NCBI GenBank assembly: GCA_903907745.1
Contig: CAIVPF010000087.1
Span: 1-64,000 of the forward strand
Reading direction: 5' to 3'
Source of the DNA: an uncultured Cytophagaceae bacterium
GTDB taxonomy: Bacteria > Bacteroidota > Bacteroidia > Cytophagales > Spirosomataceae
DNA: 64,000 bases
The first letter of the stretch is position 1. Each line of letters begins with the position of its first letter. The notes below the pieces were generated by a model. The model did not search any database. It saw nothing but the letters and a program-made list of their open reading frames with translations, and had not been told where the DNA came from. Positions 60,489 through 64,000 of this stretch are shown one piece after another. The position numbers were made by a program, and so were the translations under genes.

Positions 60489-61502
60489 ATGGCAAAATCA
60501 AAATTGGAGTACATTTGGTTAGATGGTTATAAGCCTACCCAAAGTTTACGTTCGAAAACGAAAATCGAGAATAATTTTAGCGGAAAATTGGAAGACTGCG
60601 ATGTGTGGTGTTTTGATGGATCTTCCACAGAACAGGCTCCAGGAGGATCATCTGACTGTTTATTACGTCCAGTATTTATTTGTCCGGATCCGGCTCGTAA
60701 AGATGCATTTTTAGTGATGTGTGATGTATTGAATTCAGATGGTAGCGCGCATGAGTCTAATGGCCGTGCGACAATCGAAGATGATGATAATGATTTCTGG
60801 TTTGGTTTTGAGCAGGAATATTTCTTGTGGGATCCAGAAACGAATAAGCCATTAGGTTTTCCGGCCAATGGATATCCTGCCCCTCAAGGACCTTATTATT
60901 GTTCAGTGGGCGCGAAAAACGCATATGGACGTGATATCGTTGAAGAGCATTTAGATCTTTGCATCGAAGCAGGTTTAAATATTGAAGGTATTAATGCTGA
61001 GGTTGCTACGGGTCAGTGGGAATTTCAGATGTTTGCCAAAGGAGCTAAAGAAGCGGGAGATCAAATTTGGATCGGTCGTTATTTATTAGAGCGTTTAGGT
61101 GAAAAATATGGAGTTGCTGTAAACTGGCATTGCAAGCCTTTGGGAGAGTTAGATTGGAATGGTTCAGGAATGCATGCAAATTTCTCAAATACAGCACTTC
61201 GTACCTGTGGCGATAAAGCGGTTTATGATGCTATTTGTGGTTCATTTGCTCCTTTTGTGAAAGAGCATATTGATGTATACGGAGCGGACAATCACTTGCG
61301 TCTGACTGGAAAGCATGAAACTCAATCAATTGATTCATTCTCTTACGGTGTTTCTGACCGTGGAGCATCTATTCGTATCCCGATTGCGACGGTAGAACGC
61401 GGATGGAAAGGATGGTTAGAAGATCGTCGTCCGAATTCAGCTGCTGATCCATATAAAGTTGCTGCTCGTATCATCAAAACGGTGAAGACGGCTAAATATT
61501 AA
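60489..61502 (+). CDS. Glutamine synthetase type II (GSII)
   Basis: 337 residues, the eukaryote-like GSII length. Beta-grasp N-terminal part (EYIWLDGYKPTQSLRSKTK, CDVWCFDGSSTEQAPGGSSDC), then FGFEQEYFLWDPET, CSVGAKNAYGRDIVEEHLDLCI, NAEVATGQWEFQ and DWNGSGMHANFS with the catalytic ammonia-binding region, and the C-terminal RGASIRIPIATV. It forms glutamine using ATP. It is divergent from GSIII and followed by a strong terminator; no GSI adenylylation tyrosine region is expected in this type. Confidence 0.94.
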   Translation: MAKSKLEYIWLDGYKPTQSLRSKTKIENNFSGKLEDCDVWCFDGSSTEQAPGGSSDCLLRPVFICPDPARKDAFLVMCDVLNSDGSAHESNGRATIEDDDNDFWFGFEQEYFLWDPETNKPLGFPANGYPAPQGPYYCSVGAKNAYGRDIVEEHLDLCIEAGLNIEGINAEVATGQWEFQMFAKGAKEAGDQIWIGRYLLERLGEKYGVAVNWHCKPLGELDWNGSGMHANFSNTALRTCGDKAVYDAICGSFAPFVKEHIDVYGADNHLRLTGKHETQSIDSFSYGVSDRGASIRIPIATVERGWKGWLEDRRPNSAADPYKVAARIIKTVKTAKY

Positions 61503-61533
61503 TTTAATCAAGCATTTATATACAATTATGATT

Positions 61534-61561
61534 AAAAATGGCGGGTTTTCCCGCCATTTTT
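61534..61561. terminator. Strong bidirectional terminator after GSII
   Basis: AAAAATGGCGGG at 61534-61545 is perfectly mirrored by CCCGCCATTTTT at 61550-61561, with a TTTT loop. It ends the GSII transcript and lies just before the mtaB promoter. Confidence 0.9.
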
Positions 61562-61565
61562 GTTT

Positions 61566-61573
61566 TACCTTTG
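61566..61573 (+). promoter_or_regulatory. -7 promoter box of mtaB
   Basis: TACCTTTG fits TAnnTTTG and lies 18 bases before the ATG at 61592. It sits inside the longer reading frame from 61538, so that start is not used. Confidence 0.5.
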
Positions 61574-61591
61574 TGCTCATATTCACAGGGA

Positions 61592-62917
61592 ATGAAGAAA
61601 GTAGCATTTTATACCTTAGGTTGTAAATTGAATTTTGCGGAATCTAGTTCGATTGCGAGGTCACTTCAACCGCTGACCTTTGTGCGCGTTGATTTTCAAG
61701 AAAATCCTGATCTTTTTGTGATTAATACCTGTTCTGTAACAGAGCAAGCAGATAAAAAATGTAAAAAAGTAGTTCGTGAAGCCAAAAAAATCAATCCCAA
61801 TAGTATTGTGGTGATTATTGGTTGTTATGCCCAATTAAAACCAGAAGAAATTGCCTCCATTCCTGGAGTCGATCTGGTCTTAGGGGCAAATGAAAAATTC
61901 CAATTGCCGGATCTAATCCTTCCCTATCTATCTCGTACAAACGAGAATCTGCCCAAATTAATTGCCTCTGAAATTCGCTACGATCTAGCCTATCATTCCT
62001 CCTATTCTTTAAATGATCGTACGCGTACTTTTTTAAAAGTGCAGGATGGTTGTGATTATCCATGTTCCTATTGTACCATTCCTCTTGCTCGTGGCCAGAG
62101 TCGATCAGATACGATTGAAAAAGTTTTGACTTTGGTGGATGAAATTTCGGCGAAGGGTGTAAAGGAAATTGTGTTGACCGGAGTCAATATCGGAGATTTT
62201 GGAATTCAAAACGGCAAACGTAAAGAAAGTTTTTTCGAATTGATTCAAGCTTTGGATGCTCATGCTGGAATAGATCGCTATCGTATTTCTTCCATTGAAC
62301 CCAATTTATTCCACGCTGAATTGATTCAGTTTTTAGCTACTTCAAAACGTTTTGTTCCGCATTTTCATATTCCTCTGCAATCGGGTTCGAACTCGGTTTT
62401 GCGATTGATGAAACGGAGGTATCAACGTGAACTATATCAGGAGCGTGTTGCCTTAATTCGCCAATTCATGCCTCATGCCTGTATAGGAGTCGATGTGATC
62501 GTGGGGCATCCGGGTGAAAGCCAGGAATTGTTTTTGGAAACGTATTCCTTTTTACAAGAATTAGATATTTCTTATTTGCATGTATTTCCCTATTCTGAGC
62601 GGCCTAATACATTGGCTGTCGATATTCAACCGAAGGTAGATGGAGCACAAAAGTCGGAACGTTCCAAAATGCTTCATATTTTATCAGAAAAAAAACGGAG
62701 GGAATTTTACAAAAGTCAATTAGGCCGTACAGGTTTTGTTTTATTTGAGGAAACGAATGCAGAGGGTTTAATGGAAGGATTTTCTGAAAATTACGTTCGA
62801 TTTACCGCAGCTTATGATCCCTTGCTGGTGAATACGATTCAACCCGTGCGTTATAAATCCATTTCTTCCCAGGGGGATGTGTGTGGTGACGTATTATTTA
62901 ATGCGGTTCTTGTTTAA
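61592..62917 (+). CDS. mtaB: tRNA t6A37 methylthiotransferase MtaB
   Basis: 441 residues from the ATG at 61592. The UPF0004 domain (1-100) holds cysteines in LGCKLNFAES, INTCSVTEQADKKC and IGCYAQ; the radical SAM domain has CxxxCxxC in VQDGCDYPCSYCTIP; a TRAM-like end follows. Absence of MiaB-type N-terminal length and the motif order support MtaB. It adds a methylthio group to threonylcarbamoyladenosine at tRNA position 37. Its end overlaps the convergent hydrolase by 4 bases. Confidence 0.9.
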   Translation: MKKVAFYTLGCKLNFAESSSIARSLQPLTFVRVDFQENPDLFVINTCSVTEQADKKCKKVVREAKKINPNSIVVIIGCYAQLKPEEIASIPGVDLVLGANEKFQLPDLILPYLSRTNENLPKLIASEIRYDLAYHSSYSLNDRTRTFLKVQDGCDYPCSYCTIPLARGQSRSDTIEKVLTLVDEISAKGVKEIVLTGVNIGDFGIQNGKRKESFFELIQALDAHAGIDRYRISSIEPNLFHAELIQFLATSKRFVPHFHIPLQSGSNSVLRLMKRRYQRELYQERVALIRQFMPHACIGVDVIVGHPGESQELFLETYSFLQELDISYLHVFPYSERPNTLAVDIQPKVDGAQKSERSKMLHILSEKKRREFYKSQLGRTGFVLFEETNAEGLMEGFSENYVRFTAAYDPLLVNTIQPVRYKSISSQGDVCGDVLFNAVLV

Positions 62918-63606
62918 TTTCTCTTTAGATAGGTTCTTAATTGGCTAATAAGTTTCAACCGGCTTGTTTCATTTAAGGTAAAATCATGATCTAAGTCTTG
63001 GAAAATGACTTTAGTTGCTTGATTCAAAGCATATTTCCCCATTATTTCTTTGCCACCATAGACATCCCGTTCGCCCTGAATAATCAATGTCGGCGTATTT
63101 ACAAGGGCTAAATGCTCGGTTCGAAAAGCTTCCTCCTGTTCATCAGGATGCTTGAATGGATAGCCTAAACATATGATTTGGTGAATTGGAAAGAGTAATG
63201 AAGCTTTCGTTGCTACGATGGCCCCGGCAGAACGACCGATTAAAGTTATTTGGGTGGTATGATTTAGTTTTTTAAGTTGCTCTGTTAATGCCCAAATCCT
63301 TAGATCCAGATTATTGGATTTGGCTCTAAATGATTTTAGGTGAATTAAATCATACTGGCCATGTTTCAGGAAAAAAAAGAAAATGATACTTAAGCGGGCC
63401 ATTTTCCGAAGCCAAAGGTTTTTTCGTAAAAAGCTGGGTATTTTTTTGAAAATAGGATGATTTATGGCTCGCCTGATTTGATCATTGGGGTCGAAAAAAA
63501 CGGTTAATGGGAATTCTTTAAGTTTCGCGAAAACATCTCTATGTAAATGGCTGTCCTTTTCTAGATTTTCACGACCAATCAAAATGATAACTTGATTGGT
63601 ATTCAT
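62914..63606 (-). CDS. Alpha/beta hydrolase family protein
   Basis: 230 residues. The nucleophile elbow is GRSAG (TLIGRSAGAIVATKAS), with likely acid Asp in IIQGERDVYGG and base His in DLDHDFTL. The order resembles KANL3/TEX30-type hydrolases of small acyl substrates. The N-terminus lacks a signal peptide but has a hydrophobic stretch (MARLSIIFFFFLKHG). The substrate is unknown. It starts from its own region and converges on mtaB. Confidence 0.75.
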   Translation of the reverse strand: MNTNQVIILIGRENLEKDSHLHRDVFAKLKEFPLTVFFDPNDQIRRAINHPIFKKIPSFLRKNLWLRKMARLSIIFFFFLKHGQYDLIHLKSFRAKSNNLDLRIWALTEQLKKLNHTTQITLIGRSAGAIVATKASLLFPIHQIICLGYPFKHPDEQEEAFRTEHLALVNTPTLIIQGERDVYGGKEIMGKYALNQATKVIFQDLDHDFTLNETSRLKLISQLRTYLKRN

Positions 63607-63671
63607 ATGATTTTGAGTTAGGAAAATAAGTAGATTAGGAGCAAATTAATGATTAAATTCCTATTAAAACA

Positions 63672-63704
63672 AAAAAGTCGGACATCAAAGACATCCGACT
63701 TTTT
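63672..63704. terminator. Bidirectional terminator between the hydrolase and amt genes
   Basis: AAAAAGTCGGA at 63672-63682 is perfectly mirrored by TCCGACTTTTT at 63694-63704. It likely ends the leftward ammonium transporter transcript. Confidence 0.8.
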
Positions 63705-63753
63705 GATTGAAACAAAACCACAAGAACCATTACTTGCGGCTCAGCTTTTGGGA

Positions 63754-64000
63754 TTATTCAACTAACGATTCATCGTGTTGTGAAATATCCAATCCTAATC
63801 TTTCTTCTTCCTCCGTAACACGTAACGGAATAATTTTATCCGTAATGATTAAAAGGATATAAGATACGCCAAAAGCAAAAGCAGAAACGATTGCCAAGGC
63901 TAATAAATGCTTTAAGAACAATGCCGATTCTCCGTAGAATAAACCATTTTCTGCTACGGCTGCATTCACAGCACTTGTGGCAAAAATACCGGTCATCAAC
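63754..64000 (-). CDS. amt: Ammonium transporter Amt, C-terminal end (gene continues beyond the window)
   Basis: About 82 residues of the C-terminus are visible: the end of the last membrane helices (MMTGIFATSAVNA, LFLKHLLALAIVSAFAFGVSYILL) and the cytoplasmic tail IPLRVTEEEERLGLDISQHDESL, which is the Amt signature where GLDxSxHxE ends the protein. Amt moves ammonium across the inner membrane and is usually regulated by PII protein; the GlnK gene is not in view. Its closeness to both glutamine synthetases fits nitrogen scavenging. Confidence 0.85.
   Translation of the reverse strand, partial: LMTGIFATSAVNAAVAENGLFYGESALFLKHLLALAIVSAFAFGVSYILLIITDKIIPLRVTEEEERLGLDISQHDESLVE

Noticed and set aside
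61538-61591. Longer mtaB start at 61538
   Set aside because: The TACCTTTG promoter box lies inside this extension and the terminator of GSII overlaps it; the ATG at 61592 matches family starts.

Overview
The window is bacterial chromosome from a member of the Bacteroidota, most likely a freshwater gliding Cytophagales of the Aquirufa/Spirosomaceae type (genus is a guess). The evidence is a fused CcoN-CcoO cbb3 oxidase, GldC, a type IX secretion C-terminal sorting domain, GSIII-type glutamine synthetase, long IspG, DUF3127 and DUF6728 proteins, absence of obvious Shine-Dalgarno sites, and repeated promoter boxes of the Bacteroidota form TAnnTTTG. It is mostly ordinary housekeeping DNA with one striking accessory locus at the left end. 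I see no phage structural genes, integrase, insertion sequence or CRISPR array.

Region 1 (1-19750) holds an AT-rich leader, a small outer-membrane beta-barrel gene, a giant repetitive secreted fibre gene and a small secreted protein with a type IX sorting domain. The giant gene is read as two frames (1321-12018 and 12042-19103). Repeat register and sequence comparison show that one G is missing near 11974; restored, it would encode about 5,927 residues. Its repeats look like phage tail-fibre modules, yet it has a Sec signal peptide and a Bacteroidota adhesin N-terminal domain.

Region 2 (19800-31130) is a microaerobic respiration block: a soluble PAS histidine kinase, a response regulator fused to a CRP/FNR DNA-binding module, and on the opposite strand ccoI-ccoS-ccoNO-ccoQ-ccoP-DUF2892-ccoG-ccoH-safE. 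ccoG is broken by one extra base in a run of five. Two FNR/FixK-like dyads sit at about -41.5 from plausible starts, one before ccoS-ccoNO and one before an orphan cyclic-nucleotide-binding-fold gene.

Region 3 (31100-46240) has rlmD, an SDR, dnaB, phoH, an ElaA-like acetyltransferase, a DUF3127 protein, tRNA-Leu(GAG), trhO, a serine hydrolase, small DUF genes, a GreA/GreB-like protein, a nucleoside phosphorylase, surE, a Nudix hydrolase, a CDF metal transporter and a queD-folE-SDR pterin group whose SDR lacks the catalytic tyrosine.

Region 4 (46300-64000) has a Gfo/Idh/MocA (GH109-like) plus sugar transporter pair, ispG, a thioredoxin-fold protein, gldC, cinA, a 2-oxo acid dehydrogenase E2, a desaturase, rsmE, two divergent glutamine synthetases (GSIII and GSII), mtaB, an alpha/beta hydrolase and the end of an ammonium transporter. 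The last group concentrates nitrogen-assimilation functions.
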